A DNA stretch of 64,000 nt, from NCBI RefSeq assembly GCF_018199995.1, contig NZ_CP073578.1, positions 868,001 through 932,000 on the forward strand, read 5' to 3'. Made by a program: the position numbers and the translations under genes. This DNA is from Photobacterium sp. GJ3 (lineage in GTDB: Bacteria > Pseudomonadota > Gammaproteobacteria > Enterobacterales > Vibrionaceae). The notes beneath the pieces are model-generated. The model made no database searches. It saw nothing but the letters and a program-made list of their open reading frames with translations, and was not told where the DNA came from. Shown in pieces: positions 39,250-51,125 of this stretch (position 1 is its first letter; every line of letters starts with the position of its first letter).

Positions 39250-40500
39250 ATGGATAGTAAAGTAGTTGTACCAGCAGAAGGTCAAAAGATTACCCTCGAT
39301 GCCAATGGAAAGCTGGTCGTTCCTAACAACCCAATCATCCCTTATATCGAAGGGGACGGTATTGGTGTTGATGTAAGCCCTGCGATGATCAAAGTTGTTG
39401 ATGCAGCTGTTCAGAAAGCATACGGTGGCGACCGTAAAATTTCCTGGATGGAAATCTACACCGGTGAAAAATCGACTCAGGTTTACGGTGAAGATGCATG
39501 GCTGCCGCAAGAAACACTTGATTTCATTCGTGAATACAAAGTTGCGATTAAAGGTCCACTGACAACGCCAGTTGGTGGTGGTATCCGTTCCCTGAACGTT
39601 GCTCTGCGTCAGGAGCTGGATCTGTACATCTGTGCGCGTCCTGTACGTTACTTCGACGGTGTACCGAGCCCACTGAAACAGCCTGAACTGACTGACATGG
39701 TGATCTACCGTGAAAACTCAGAAGATATCTACGCGGGTATTGAGTTCAAAGCAGGCACTGCTGAAGCGGACAAAGTGATCAAATTCCTGCAGGAAGAAAT
39801 GGGCGCAACCAAGATCCGCTTCCCGCAAGATTGTGGTATCGGTATCAAGCCTGTATCTGAAGAAGGCACCAAGCGTCTGGTCCGTGCTGCACTGCAGTAC
39901 ACCATTGATAACGACCGTGACTCGCTGACGCTGGTTCACAAAGGCAACATCATGAAGTTCACTGAAGGTGCCTTTAAAGACTGGGGCTATGAAGTTGCCA
40001 AAGAATTCGGTGCAGAGCTGCTGGACGGTGGCCCGTGGATGACGCTGAAGAATCCAAATACCGGTAAAGAAATCATCATCAAAGACAGCATTGCAGACGC
40101 CTTCCTGCAGCAAATTCTGCTGCGTCCGGCTGAATACGATGTGATTGCAACCATGAACCTGAACGGTGACTACATCTCTGATGCACTGGCTGCACAGGTG
40201 GGTGGTATCGGTATCGCACCAGGTGCAAACATTGGTGATGGCGTTGCCCTGTTCGAAGCTACGCACGGTACTGCTCCGAAGTATGCGGGTCAGGATAAAG
40301 TGAACCCAGGTTCTCTGATTCTGTCTGCAGAAATGATGCTGCGTCACTTGGGCTGGACTGAAGCTGCTGATTTGATCATCAAATCAATGGAAGCTGCGAT
40401 CCGCAATAAAACAGTGACTTACGATTTTGAGCGTCTGATGGACGGTGCAACCCTGCGTAAGTGTTCTGAGTTTGCTAGCGATATGGTCGAGCAAATGTAA
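39250..40500 (+). CDS. icd: NADP-dependent isocitrate dehydrogenase
   Basis: 416 residues, same as E. coli. TCA-cycle oxidation of isocitrate to 2-oxoglutarate. The substrate-binding and AceK-phosphorylated Ser is S114 in [12 protein letters not shown]. Metal-binding Asp residues lie in [15 protein letters not shown], and the NADP region is [18 protein letters not shown] stands before the ATG. Codon bias is high. A terminator follows at 40521. Confidence 0.98.
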   Translation: MDSKVVVPAEGQKITLDANGKLVVPNNPIIPYIEGDGIGVDVSPAMIKVVDAAVQKAYGGDRKISWMEIYTGEKSTQVYGEDAWLPQETLDFIREYKVAIKGPLTTPVGGGIRSLNVALRQELDLYICARPVRYFDGVPSPLKQPELTDMVIYRENSEDIYAGIEFKAGTAEADKVIKFLQEEMGATKIRFPQDCGIGIKPVSEEGTKRLVRAALQYTIDNDRDSLTLVHKGNIMKFTEGAFKDWGYEVAKEFGAELLDGGPWMTLKNPNTGKEIIIKDSIADAFLQQILLRPAEYDVIATMNLNGDYISDALAAQVGGIGIAPGANIGDGVALFEATHGTAPKYAGQDKVNPGSLILSAEMMLRHLGWTEAADLIIKSMEAAIRNKTVTYDFERLMDGATLRKCSEFASDMVEQM

Positions 40501-40883
40501 TGTCCGATTAATTCGGTCCAAAAGGCTCAGCGGTTGCTGGGCCTTTTTTGTCTCTATAAGCAAATGACTGCGGTGAGCTGTTCTTTTTGGGAAGCATCTG
40601 GCTTTGCAGGGATTGTGTTCTCGGCGGCAGATCAGCCATAATGAGTTGTGTGAAAGAAGTGAAAAGCGGTTTGTCGGGACAGTTCTGTAAAATTACTGTA
40701 AAAAGTTTGTGTTCTTTGTCTTTATGCACTCTTTATTCATTACTGTATCAATAAAGTGCGGTGGGAAAAAGACTACGCCTGTGACGGAGTTATCCGTTTT
40801 TACAGGGAGAGGATGGTAGGGAGAGGAACTTTAGGTGAGCAGTTGCCCACCTAATTAAAGTGATGTAAACGTATCAGCGAGCA
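40501..40883. other. Convergent gap between icd and cspD
   Basis: 383 bp with the icd terminator at its left end and no coding frame of good quality. The rest shows nothing specific. Confidence 0.5.
40521..40549 (+). terminator. icd terminator
   Basis: GGCTCAGC-GGTT-GCTGGGCC followed by six T's, 20 bp after the icd stop. Confidence 0.9.
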
Positions 40884-41108
40884 TTACTTACTGGCACTTT
40901 CAACATCAACGGGGACAATTTCGCTAGCGTGATAGCCTTTGGGGCCAGTTTGAACTGTGTAGTTCACCTGTTGGCCTGCCTTCAGCGTCCGATATCCTTC
41001 CATTTGGATTGTTGAATAGTGTGCAAAGATATCGCCTTCACCGTTTTCCGGACAGATGAAACCGAATCCTTTTGCGTTGTTAAACCACTTAACTGTACCT
41101 GTTGCCAT
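40884..41108 (-). CDS. cspD: Cold-shock-like protein CspD
   Basis: 74 residues, one cold-shock domain. RNP1 is KGFGFI and RNP2 is DIFAHY (F replaced by A in the usual VFVHF-type motif, as in CspD). In E. coli CspD is a stationary-phase inhibitor of DNA replication rather than a cold-shock chaperone. Its position divergent from clpS is conserved in gammaproteobacteria. Confidence 0.94.
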   Translation of the reverse strand: MATGTVKWFNNAKGFGFICPENGEGDIFAHYSTIQMEGYRTLKAGQQVNYTVQTGPKGYHASEIVPVDVESASK

Positions 41109-41333
41109 GCTTTACATCCCTCTTCGCATTCAATTTCCATTTAGCATTTATCAAACAGTACTGTTTTAACATGACTTGAATATAAATGCTATTTTGATGC
41201 AGATAGTATCTACTACAAGGTACACTTTAGTAAAAAGACTTAGACAGTCAAGGTCGTCTTGTAACATTTGGATGAAATCTTTTTTGTCCGTCGCAATCTA
41301 GCAACCGATTGAACATATGACTAAGATGAGATT

Positions 41334-41654
41334 ATGAGTAAGTTAAGCGAATGGATTAGTCCTGAGTCAGATATTCTGAATGAGGAGGACACTCAGGTTA
41401 AGCCGCCATCGATGTACAAAGTAATTTTAAATAATGATGATTACACGCCGATGGATTTTGTGATAGAAGTGTTACAGAAGTTCTTCTCCATGGACCTGGA
41501 GAGAGCAACACAGTTGATGCTGGCAGTGCATTATGAGGGAAAGGCAGTGTGTGGTGTTTTTACTGCTGAAGTCGCTGAAACCAAAGTGGCTCAAGTCATG
41601 ATGTATGCGAGAGAGCATGAACATCCGCTACTGTGTACGATGGAAAAAGCCTGA
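41334..41654 (+). CDS. clpS: ATP-dependent Clp protease adaptor ClpS
   Basis: 106 residues, equal to E. coli. The N-end-rule pocket region is [19 protein letters not shown], and [20 protein letters not shown] is conserved. ClpS hands proteins with N-terminal Leu, Phe, Trp or Tyr to ClpAP. It starts 46 bp before clpA. The N-end-rule transferases aat and ate are also in this neighbourhood. Confidence 0.97.
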   Translation: MSKLSEWISPESDILNEEDTQVKPPSMYKVILNNDDYTPMDFVIEVLQKFFSMDLERATQLMLAVHYEGKAVCGVFTAEVAETKVAQVMMYAREHEHPLLCTMEKA

Positions 41655-41700
41655 CTTTTTCCGGCACGCCAAATCGAGTGGTATTTAGGGGAGGTGCCTT

Positions 41701-43964
41701 ATGCTAAATAAAGAACTTGAAACCAGTCTCAATGGTGCTTTTGCAAGAGCAAGGGAAAAACGCCATGAGTTTATGACGGTTGAGCATCTGTTACTGGCGC
41801 TACTGGAGAATCCTGCTGCCCAGGAATCCCTACTCGCCTGCCGGGCGAATCTTGACACCCTACGTAAAGAATTAGACGCATTCATTGAACAAACCACACC
41901 GTTAATTCCTGCGGATGATGAGAGCCGTGAAACTCAGCCTACGCTGAGCTTCCAGCGTGTTTTACAACGGGCCGTATTCCATGTTCAGTCTTCCGGACGC
42001 AGTGAAGTCACCGGGGCGAATGTGTTGGTGGCCATCTTTAGTGAGCAGGAATCCCATGCGGCATACCTGCTGAAGAAAAGTGATATCAGCCGTCTGGATG
42101 TTGTGAATTTCATTTCTCACGGCACGGTCAAAGACAGCGAAAACGATGATCTGAATCAGTCGGATGTGAATGCTGACGATCCGCGTGCGGAAGGCGGAGA
42201 AGATCGTCTGGAAAACTTTGCAACCAATCTCAATCAACTGGCCCGGGCGGGCGCGATTGATCCCTTGATTGGCCGGGAATATGAGCTGGAACGTACTGTT
42301 CAGGTCTTATGCCGCCGCCGGAAGAATAACCCACTGCTGGTGGGTGAGGCCGGGGTGGGGAAAACAGCGATTGCGGAAGGCCTTGCCTGGAGAATCGTGG
42401 AAGGGCAGGTGCCGGATATTATCAGCGATTGTGTCATTTATTCACTGGATATTGGCTCATTGCTGGCAGGCACGAAGTATCGGGGTGATTTCGAAAAACG
42501 CTTTAAAGCGATTTTGAAGCAACTCGAAAAAGAAGAAAAAGCGGTCCTGTTCATTGATGAGATCCATACCATCATTGGTGCCGGTGCGGCCTCCGGTGGT
42601 CAGGTGGATGCAGCCAATCTGATTAAACCCCTGTTGAGCAGCGGCAAAATCCGTTGTATGGGATCGACCACCTATCAGGAATACAACAATATCTTTGAAA
42701 AAGAGCGTGCACTGGCCCGCCGCTTCCAGAAGATTGACATTGTGGAACCTTCTCTGGATGACACCACCAAAATCCTGATGGGGCTGAAGCCGAAATATGA
42801 AGCGCATCATGAAGTGCGCTACACCAACAAAGCCATTCGTGCTGCGGTTGAACTGTCAGCCAAGTATATCAACGAGCGTCATTTGCCAGATAAAGCGATT
42901 GATGTGATTGATGAGGCGGGCGCGCGTTGTCGTCTGGCACCGGCGAGTAAGCGGAAGAAGACGATCAATGTCAGTGACATTGAAGCCATGATTGCCCGGA
43001 TTGCCCGGATTCCTGAGAAATCAGTGTCTTCCAGTGATAAAGAAGTGCTGCAAAAACTGGACAGCAAGCTGAAAATGCTGGTGTTTGGTCAGGATCCGGC
43101 CATCGATGCGCTGACTGAGGTTATCAAGTTGAGCCGTGCGGGACTGGGGGCTGATAACAAACCGGTGGGTTCCTTCCTGTTTGCCGGTCCGACTGGCGTG
43201 GGTAAAACGGAAGTGACGGTTCAGCTGGCGAAAATTCTTGGCATTGAGTTGCTGCGGTTTGATATGTCTGAGTACATGGAGCGTCATACGGTCAGCCGTT
43301 TGATCGGTGCGCCTCCGGGCTATGTCGGGTTTGATCAGGGGGATTGTTAACAGATGCTGTGATTAAACATCCACATTCTGTCGTTCTGCTCGATGAGATT
43401 GAAAAAGCCCACCCGGATGTCTTTAACCTGCTGTTGCAGGTGATGGATAACGGGACACTGACCGATAACAACGGCCGTAAAGCCGATTTCCGTAACGTGA
43501 TTCTGGTGATGACCACCAATGCTGGTGTTCAGGAAACCGTGCGTAAATCGATTGGTCTGGTTCAGCAGGACCACAGCCATGATGCCATGTCGGAAATCAA
43601 ACGTGTCTTTGCGCCAGAGTTCCGGAACCGTTTGGATAACATCATTTGGTTTAACCATCTTGAAAAAGATGTCATCAATCAGGTTGTTGATAAGTTCATC
43701 GTTGAATTGCAGGCCCAGTTGGATGCGCGTGGCGTGTCGATGGAAGTCTCCAACGAAGCGCGTGAATGGCTGGCAAACAAAGGGTATGACAAATCCATGG
43801 GGGCACGTCCGATGGCTCGGGTGATTCAGGAAAATCTGAAAAAACCGATGGCAAACGAATTACTCTTTGGATGTCTGACCAATGGCGGTTCAGTCCGGGT
43901 CGATCTGAAAGACGATGGGACGCTGGATTTCCGCTTCAGCAGCGAAATGGAACCTGCTCACTAA
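41701..43964 (+). pseudogene. clpA: clpA, ClpAP unfoldase, split by a one-base frameshift
   Basis: Two overlapping frames together encode a complete ClpA. Frame one (41701-43350) carries the N-domain, D1 with Walker A GEAGVGKT and D2 Walker A GPTGVGKT, up to GYVGFDQG. Frame two (from about 43344) continues LLTDAVIKHPHSVVLLDEIEKAHPD to the end. Family sequence at the join is FDQGGLLTDAV, which needs CAGGGGGGA. The sequence has only five G's (43338-43342) where six are required. Restoring one gives about 754 residues, the expected length. All motifs on both sides are intact and there is no other decay, so a consensus error is more likely than a real mutation. GAGG stands before ATG 41701. Confidence 0.93.
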
Positions 43965-43985
43965 GTCAGGAAAGTAAGATAAAAC

Positions 43986-44012
43986 AAACGGGACCTCTGG
44001 GTCCCGTTTTTT
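43986..44012 (+). terminator. clpA terminator
   Basis: ACGGGACC-TCTG-GGTCCCGT followed by a run of six T's. Confidence 0.9.
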
Positions 44013-44089
44013 ATGCGTTCGGTCTCATCAAAGATGAGCACTGATGTTTTCAGCAAAAAGCCAGAAAAGAAATGTCCGGCTCAGAGCAA

Positions 44090-44317
<228 letters not shown>

Positions 44318-44464
44318 TTAGGCTACCGTGCCTTGCTTCTGATTGGGCCGGATAATGCCTTGAAACTGTTTAAGTGTAAAGTTCAGGCCCGCAATTTTAC
44401 CCTCGCTGCCTCTCTTTGTCAGCTATTGTTGCAAACTTCATTTCTTTCCAGTGTTTTGGCGGGG

Positions 44465-45169
44465 TTAAGGGCAGATCATGGACTGCCATTTTCCCTGAAC
44501 GAGCTTTTGGTAGGGCTTATACCGGGTTTTATAGTTCATCGCCGGGCAATCATCAATTTGATAGCCGGGATAGAGCCAGCGCCGTCCGGTTTCCCGACAG
44601 TAGTCAATCTGCTTCAGTACACACAGGGTACCCAGTGAGAGAGGATGGTTCGGGTCAAAGAAGGTATAGACGGCACTCAGGGCCTGATCAAGAAAATCTG
44701 TCACGGCAATCGCGATGAGCCGGTCATCTTCATAGAGATGTAAAAAGTAGGTTTCCATCCAGTTGGCCTGACTGAACTCAAAAAATTGCTGCCGGTTGGC
44801 CGGGTACATTGCGCCATGTGCATGACGTTGGCGGATATACTGCTCATAGAGGGGAAACCAGTCTTCATCCAGCGTTGGCTTAAATTCTGCCCTGAAACCA
44901 GCCAGTTGTTTTTGCTGGCGTTTTTGCGTTTTGCTCGGAGCGAAGTGATCACAATCAATGCGTAAAGGCGTGCAAGCCTGACAGTGCTCGCACATCGGTT
45001 TATAAATCGCCTGTCCGCTGCGGCGAAATCCACTGCCCAGTAATGCGCTGTACCCGGAGACGGTCAGCCAGCGATGATCAATGACCACACCCAGCTGTTC
45101 CTGCTGTTCGGGAAGATAACTGCAATTGATCACTGGCGTAAAACCCAGGCGAATACTTGGAAGACTCAT
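44465..45169 (-). CDS. bpt: Aspartate/glutamate leucyltransferase (Bpt/Ate)
   Basis: 234 residues. It belongs to the arginyl-transferase (ATE1-like) family; in vibrios this enzyme adds Leu to N-terminal Asp or Glu, making ClpS substrates. Family features are the Cys pair region MCEHCQACTPLRID, SGYSALLGSGFRRSGQ and a C-terminal GRRWLYPGYQIDDCPAMNYK. It starts 7 bp after the aat stop and forms an N-end-rule unit with it, near clpS and clpA. Confidence 0.93.
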   Translation of the reverse strand: MSLPSIRLGFTPVINCSYLPEQQEQLGVVIDHRWLTVSGYSALLGSGFRRSGQAIYKPMCEHCQACTPLRIDCDHFAPSKTQKRQQKQLAGFRAEFKPTLDEDWFPLYEQYIRQRHAHGAMYPANRQQFFEFSQANWMETYFLHLYEDDRLIAIAVTDFLDQALSAVYTFFDPNHPLSLGTLCVLKQIDYCRETGRRWLYPGYQIDDCPAMNYKTRYKPYQKLVQGKWQSMICP

Positions 45170-45176
45170 GATCTTT

Positions 45177-45881
45177 TTACAACGTAATGAGTTGAGGTGT
45201 ATAACAGTCTGCTGTAAGTATGGCGCATTTCATGTGTGCCAGGCTTTTCAAAAATGCGTCACGGGGAAGTTCCTGTGCGCCCAGAGAAGCCAGATGAGGG
45301 TTCATGATCTGGCAGTCAATCAGCTGGCCTTGATGCGCGCTGAAGTGCTCGCAAAATTGCCACAGCGCGATTTTGGACGCATTATCGGCCAGCGAAAACA
45401 TGGATTCACCACAAAAGACGGCGCCGACGCTGATCCCGTACAGTCCGCCGATGAGCTGGCCGTCTTGCCAGACTTCGACAGAATGACAGTGGCCGCGGTC
45501 ATGTAAATCTTTATATGCCTGAATCATGGCGGGGGTTATCCAGGTTGCATCCTCGCCACGGCTGAAAGCACATTGCTCGATGACCTGATGACAGGCATGA
45601 TTCAGTGTGATCTGATAGCCTGACTTCCGGTAAAATTTTCTCAGGCTTTTGCTGGGCTTGAACTGATCCGGCACGATGACAGCGCGGGGCGTGGGGCTCC
45701 ACCAAAGCAAGGGCTCACCTTCAGCGTACCAAGGAAAAATGCCTTGCTGGTAAGCCTGGATGAGACGCCGGACACTGAGATCGCCCCCGAAAGCCAGTAA
45801 ACCGTTGGGATCGTCCAGAGCAGTATCCGGATGCGGAAATTGTAAATCGACCGGGTCGAGTTCAGGCAAATATAGAGCCAT
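45177..45881 (-). CDS. aat: Leucyl/phenylalanyl-tRNA-protein transferase
   Basis: 234 residues from ATG 45881 (MALYLPELDPVDLQFP); the frame is open 22 codons upstream, past the divergent gene's start. It adds Leu or Phe to N-terminal Lys or Arg of proteins for ClpAPS degradation. Conserved blocks are LLAFGGDLSVRRLIQAYQQG, FPWYAEGEPLLWWSP and GGLYGISVGAVFCGESMFS. Paired with ate downstream. Confidence 0.96.
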   Translation of the reverse strand: MALYLPELDPVDLQFPHPDTALDDPNGLLAFGGDLSVRRLIQAYQQGIFPWYAEGEPLLWWSPTPRAVIVPDQFKPSKSLRKFYRKSGYQITLNHACHQVIEQCAFSRGEDATWITPAMIQAYKDLHDRGHCHSVEVWQDGQLIGGLYGISVGAVFCGESMFSLADNASKIALWQFCEHFSAHQGQLIDCQIMNPHLASLGAQELPRDAFLKSLAHMKCAILTADCYTPQLITL

Positions 45882-45910
45882 ATCAATACTATCTAGGTGG
45901 AGAAAATCCG

Positions 45911-46375
45911 ATGAAAAAGTGGTTACTGATCGCGTTGCTGTTTCCACTCATGTTGCAAGCAGCACCGTATAACCGTAATCAGGCCCGACCGGTGAATCAG
46001 GTCGTTTTCGGCCAGTTAGAATCAGTACGTTATATTACTCAGCAGGAAATGGTCAACTCCCGTCACAATGGCTGGGAAACCTTACTGGGGGCTGTCGTCG
46101 GCGGGTTGATCGGAAACCAGTTTGGTGGTGGGCATGGCCGGGAGGTTGCCACTGCAGTTGGGGCCATGATTGGCGCCGGTGCGGCCTATCAGCAACAAGA
46201 TATCGGCCAGAAGATCAGGCAGTACAAACTGGTGGAATTACTGATTCAAACGGAAGCAGGGAAATTGGTGGATGTGATTCAGGATGTGGACCCAGACATG
46301 ATTTTTCAGTCGGGTGACAATGTTCGCATTCTGTATTTTGATGAAGGGGTTCGTGTCGACCGAACGTATCCTTAA
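45911..46375 (+). CDS. Glycine-zipper 2TM domain protein
   Basis: 154 residues with a signal peptide ending MLQAAP. The glycine zipper is LLGAVVGGLIGNQFGGGHG followed by AVGAMIGAGAAY, characteristic of the SlyB/Pcp-type outer-membrane-associated family. There is no lipobox Cys, so it is not a typical SlyB lipoprotein. GGTGGAG precedes the ATG. It is divergent from aat and ends with a terminator. Role unknown; envelope integrity is the usual guess for the family. Confidence 0.85.
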   Translation: MKKWLLIALLFPLMLQAAPYNRNQARPVNQVVFGQLESVRYITQQEMVNSRHNGWETLLGAVVGGLIGNQFGGGHGREVATAVGAMIGAGAAYQQQDIGQKIRQYKLVELLIQTEAGKLVDVIQDVDPDMIFQSGDNVRILYFDEGVRVDRTYP

Positions 46376-46378
46376 ATA

Positions 46379-46410
46379 AAAAAGGCTCTGGTATTTTCCA
46401 GAGCCTTTTT
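46379..46410 (+). terminator. Terminator between the glycine-zipper gene and cydC
   Basis: GGCTCTGG-TATTTT-CCAGAGCC followed by five T's; A's on the other side make it usable by cydC as well. Confidence 0.9.
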
Positions 46411-46427
46411 ATCTGTGGTCTGAAACC

Positions 46428-48149
46428 TTAAATCCGGTTCCACAGCTGGCTGTAGCGCCCTTGCTGTGCCATCAGTTCATGATGGTTTCCACGTTCAATG
46501 ATCTTGCCTTCATCCATCAGGCAGATTTGATCCATGGCTTCCAGACCCACAAGACGGTGGGTGATGAACACCACGGTTTTATCGGCCATATGCTCAAACA
46601 GCAGGGCCAGAATTTGCTGCTCTGTCCTGCGGTCCAGACCTTCAGTCGGTTCATCCAGCAGCATGACAGGGGCGTTATGCAGCAAAGCCCGTGCAATACC
46701 AAGCCGACGTCGTTCACCGCCTGAAATCTGGCGACCGCCATCACCCAACCAGGTATCCAGACCATTGCCTTCCAGCAATTTCTGCAAGCCGACTTTGGAC
46801 AGCGTAGCCGACAGTTCTTCCTCTGATGCATCAGGTTTAGCCAGCAGCAGGTTGTCACGGACGGTGCCGTTAAAGAGATCTACACGCTGACTGACGACAC
46901 TGATTGCTGCTCTCAGCGAACTTTCCTGCCACTGTGGTAATGGCACACCATCCAGGGTGATTCGCCCTTGTTGCGGATCCCAGTTTCGGGTCAGGAGTTG
47001 CAGCAGGGTTGATTTACCGCAGCCTGTCCGACCGAGCAGAGCCAGTTTTTGCCCGGCTTTCAGTTCAAGCGACACCTGATCCAGAACGGTTTGAGTGCTG
47101 TTGTAATAGGCAAACTGAACCTGTTCGACCTGAATCTCGCCTTTTACCCGAGCCTGATGACCGTTCGGATCAAATGCCGTATCTGGTGTGGCATGAATAA
47201 TTTCATTCAAGCGTCTGGCTGATGTCAGTGTCTGTCCCAGATACTGGAACGCACCAGCAACAGGCATCATGAGTTCAAAACTGGCCATGGTGGCAAAAGC
47301 AACCAGCGCAATCATGGGATCAGGCGTATTACCTCCCACGCCGTCGGCAGCCAGCCAGATCATCAGAACCAGCGTCCAGCCCGTTGCCAGCAGCAGCATG
47401 GCATTGGCCAGACCGGTCAGGCTGGCCATCCGGCGCTGGGCCAAGAGCAAGGATTGCTGTTCATTCAGTGTTTGCTCACGATAACCGGGCTCAGCGTTAA
47501 AGAGCAGCAGCTCGGCTTGTCCCTGAATCCAGTCCAGCAACCGGATACGGAAACCGGCTTTGGCCATGGTGAGGGTTTCGCCGTGCTTTTTCCCTAGCAG
47601 GTAGAACAGCACGGGCAGGGCAAACATCAGGGTCAGCAGGACGGCACCCAGAATCAGAGCCAGCTCAGGATCAAACCAGTACAGAAAGCCACAAATGGCC
47701 AGCAGTGCAATCACCCCGATGATCAGCGGGCTGATCAGGCGCAGATACACGTGATCCATGGCATCGACATCGGCAACCAACCGGTTGAGCAGATCGGCAT
47801 CGCGCAAGTTGGTTTGGCGGCCCGGGATCAAGGGTGTCAGTTTTCTGAAAAAGAAAATCCGTAAGTCAGCCAGCAGCTTAAAGGTCGCGTTGTGGCTGAC
47901 AACACGCTCTCCCCATCGACCGGCAGTTCGGGCCAGAGAAAATCCACGAACGCCAGCGGCAGGCAGCATGTAATTGAACGTTTCGCGGGCAATGGTTAAA
48001 CCGGCAACGGCAGAGGCTGCCAGAAACCAGCCGGACAAAGTCAGCAGGCTCATGGCGGACAGCACGGTGGCCAAGCCCAGTAACATGCCCAGGGTCAGAC
48101 CGAACCAGTGGCGGCGATATAATTTCAGGTAAGGGATTAAATCACGCAT
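46428..48149 (-). CDS. cydC: Heterodimeric ABC transporter subunit CydC
   Basis: 573 residues from ATG 48149, exactly the E. coli length; the longer open frame lies inside cydD. Six membrane helices are followed by an ATPase with Walker A GRTGCGKS, signature ISGGERRRLGIARALL and Walker B VMLLDEPTEGLD. CydDC exports cysteine and glutathione (or handles haem) and is needed to assemble cytochrome bd oxidase. Its start overlaps the cydD stop by 8 nt. Confidence 0.97.
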   Translation of the reverse strand: MRDLIPYLKLYRRHWFGLTLGMLLGLATVLSAMSLLTLSGWFLAASAVAGLTIARETFNYMLPAAGVRGFSLARTAGRWGERVVSHNATFKLLADLRIFFFRKLTPLIPGRQTNLRDADLLNRLVADVDAMDHVYLRLISPLIIGVIALLAICGFLYWFDPELALILGAVLLTLMFALPVLFYLLGKKHGETLTMAKAGFRIRLLDWIQGQAELLLFNAEPGYREQTLNEQQSLLLAQRRMASLTGLANAMLLLATGWTLVLMIWLAADGVGGNTPDPMIALVAFATMASFELMMPVAGAFQYLGQTLTSARRLNEIIHATPDTAFDPNGHQARVKGEIQVEQVQFAYYNSTQTVLDQVSLELKAGQKLALLGRTGCGKSTLLQLLTRNWDPQQGRITLDGVPLPQWQESSLRAAISVVSQRVDLFNGTVRDNLLLAKPDASEEELSATLSKVGLQKLLEGNGLDTWLGDGGRQISGGERRRLGIARALLHNAPVMLLDEPTEGLDRRTEQQILALLFEHMADKTVVFITHRLVGLEAMDQICLMDEGKIIERGNHHELMAQQGRYSQLWNRI

Positions 48150-49914
48150 CGAGATCCCTCTTGTCAGTGTGCGATAACATGTCAGCCAGCAAACCTTCCT
48201 GACTGATCTGGCTGAAGTGACCTTGCTGAACAATCTGGCCGTTTTCCATCACCAGCACCGTATCCATCCCGGCAAGCTGATCCAGACGATGGCTGATCAT
48301 CAGCGCTGTCTGACCTTGTGTTGCCTGATTCAGACTTTGCTGGACCAGACGCTCGCTGTTGGCATCCAGGCTCGCTGTCGGCTCATCCAGCAGCCAGAAA
48401 CTGCCGTTTTGCAGCAGGGCACGGGCCAGAGCCAGACGCTGGGCCTGACCCACCGACAAGCCAGCAGAGCGATCACCAACCGGATGGTCATAGCCACGCG
48501 CCAGACGCTCGATAAATTCGTGTGCGAAAGCCTGTTCTGCCACCTGACGAATCTGTGCATCAGTGGCTTGCGGGTTGCCGAGGACGATGTTGTCTTTGAT
48601 GCTGCCGTGAATCAGCAGTGGGTTTTGGCCCACCCAACTGATCGCCTGTCGCCACTGAACCGGATCAAGTTCGCGCAGTTCAGTGCCGTTGATTTCAATA
48701 CTGCCTTCATACGGCAGGAAGCCTAAGAGCGCATTCAGCAGGCTGGTTTTACCGGCACCGCTCGGGCCGACCAGTGCGACTTGCTGATGGGCGTTGACAT
48801 CAAAACTTAAGGGGCCTGCCAGTACTTGACCCTGCGGGCTTAGCACATTGACCTCCCGGAGGCGGATAGCAATGGTATCAGGGGTATTCAGAGGCTGATC
48901 GCCGTGACTCATGTTATCCGCTTCCGTATTGAGGAAGGTCACAATAGATTCGGCGGCACCAATGGCCTGCGCTTTGGCATGATAAAAAGTACCCAGATCC
49001 CGCAAAGGCTGGTAGAACTCAGGCGCCAGCAGCAGAATGAAGAAACCGGTAAACAGTGTAATCGGCACACCGTAGTGACCAAAATTCAGCTCGCCGATAA
49101 AGGAGAAACCAAAGTATACGGCCACCAGCGCGATGGAAATCGCGGTGAAAAACTCCAGCACAGCAGAGGACAGAAACGCCAGTCGCAGCACTTCCATGGT
49201 GCGTTTACGGAGTACGTCTGCAGCATCGTGCAGATTTTCTGCTTCGGCTTCGGCACGGTCAAACAGGCGCAGCGTCGCCAGACCCTGCAGGCGATCGTAA
49301 AAATGACCGGATAAACGTTGCATGGCCGTAAAGTTACGGCGGCTGGCATCTGCGGCACCAATACCAACCAGTGCCATAAACAGCGGCACCAGCGGGGCTG
49401 TGATCAGGAAAATCAGACCGGCAGCCCAGTTGAACGGGAAGACGGCGATCAGAATGACCAGTGGGATCAGCACCGACAAGGCCATCTGTGGGATATAACG
49501 GGCGAAGAAATCCTGCATTTCTTCAACCTGCTCCAGAATCAGGCTGGCCCAGGAACCCGCCGGACGGCCTTTGATAAAGGCTGGACCGAGCTGATGCAGG
49601 CGGTTGATGATCAGGGTGCGGATGTGGATCCTGATTTCTTCTCCGCATCGGTAACCGGCAACTTCTCGTCCCCAACTGCAGGCTGCCCGTAAAGCGACAG
49701 TCAGGACCAGGCCGATGAAATACGGCACCAGCTGGTGCTTATCCGTCTGTTCAATGACGAGTTGCTGAAGTATATAAGCGAGCAAACCAGCCTGAGCAAC
49801 AAGGAGCAGGCCAGAGAGAAATCCCATGCCGACACTCAGCATCAGCCACGGTTTCGCGAGCTTGCTTTGCGATTTTAACCACTTGGTCAACTCGCGCTGT
49901 AATTGTTTATCCAT
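48142..49914 (-). CDS. cydD: Heterodimeric ABC transporter subunit CydD
   Basis: 590 residues. Membrane domain, then ATPase with Walker A GPSGAGKT, signature LSVGQAQRLALARALL and Walker B FWLLDEPTASLD. Conserved CydD features are FIKGRPAGSWASLILEQVE and PEFYQPLRDLGTFYHAKAQA. Partner of CydC. trxB lies 92 bp upstream on the same strand, the order seen in E. coli and vibrios, linking redox genes. Confidence 0.97.
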   Translation of the reverse strand: MDKQLQRELTKWLKSQSKLAKPWLMLSVGMGFLSGLLLVAQAGLLAYILQQLVIEQTDKHQLVPYFIGLVLTVALRAACSWGREVAGYRCGEEIRIHIRTLIINRLHQLGPAFIKGRPAGSWASLILEQVEEMQDFFARYIPQMALSVLIPLVILIAVFPFNWAAGLIFLITAPLVPLFMALVGIGAADASRRNFTAMQRLSGHFYDRLQGLATLRLFDRAEAEAENLHDAADVLRKRTMEVLRLAFLSSAVLEFFTAISIALVAVYFGFSFIGELNFGHYGVPITLFTGFFILLLAPEFYQPLRDLGTFYHAKAQAIGAAESIVTFLNTEADNMSHGDQPLNTPDTIAIRLREVNVLSPQGQVLAGPLSFDVNAHQQVALVGPSGAGKTSLLNALLGFLPYEGSIEINGTELRELDPVQWRQAISWVGQNPLLIHGSIKDNIVLGNPQATDAQIRQVAEQAFAHEFIERLARGYDHPVGDRSAGLSVGQAQRLALARALLQNGSFWLLDEPTASLDANSERLVQQSLNQATQGQTALMISHRLDQLAGMDTVLVMENGQIVQQGHFSQISQEGLLADMLSHTDKRDLDA

Positions 49915-50006
49915 CTTTTAATAGCGCTGTATGGTTTGTCGAATTCCGGTTTCCCAACGGGGGAAGGCAAACAGGCCGCGTACGATTGCCGCGGCCGTCG
50001 TGTGTC

Positions 50007-50975
<969 letters not shown>

Positions 50976-51125
50976 CTAAGTCAGCATCACGTATTCGTAA
51001 GGCATCGATTGTATGGAAATTACTGAAGTAAAGAAAGTGCAGACCCGGGTTCTGCAACAATCTGAAGTAAAAAGCGCTGAATTCTAAGATTCAGCGCCAG
51101 AGCGGAAAAATGCGGGTTATGGTGT

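Noticed and set aside
43338-43342. Programmed frameshifting in clpA
   Set aside because: No slippery sequence with a downstream structure is known for clpA, and the same kind of break is seen in unrelated genes nearby.
48150-48233. Longer N-terminus for CydC
   Set aside because: It lies inside cydD, and the start at 48149 gives exactly the E. coli length.
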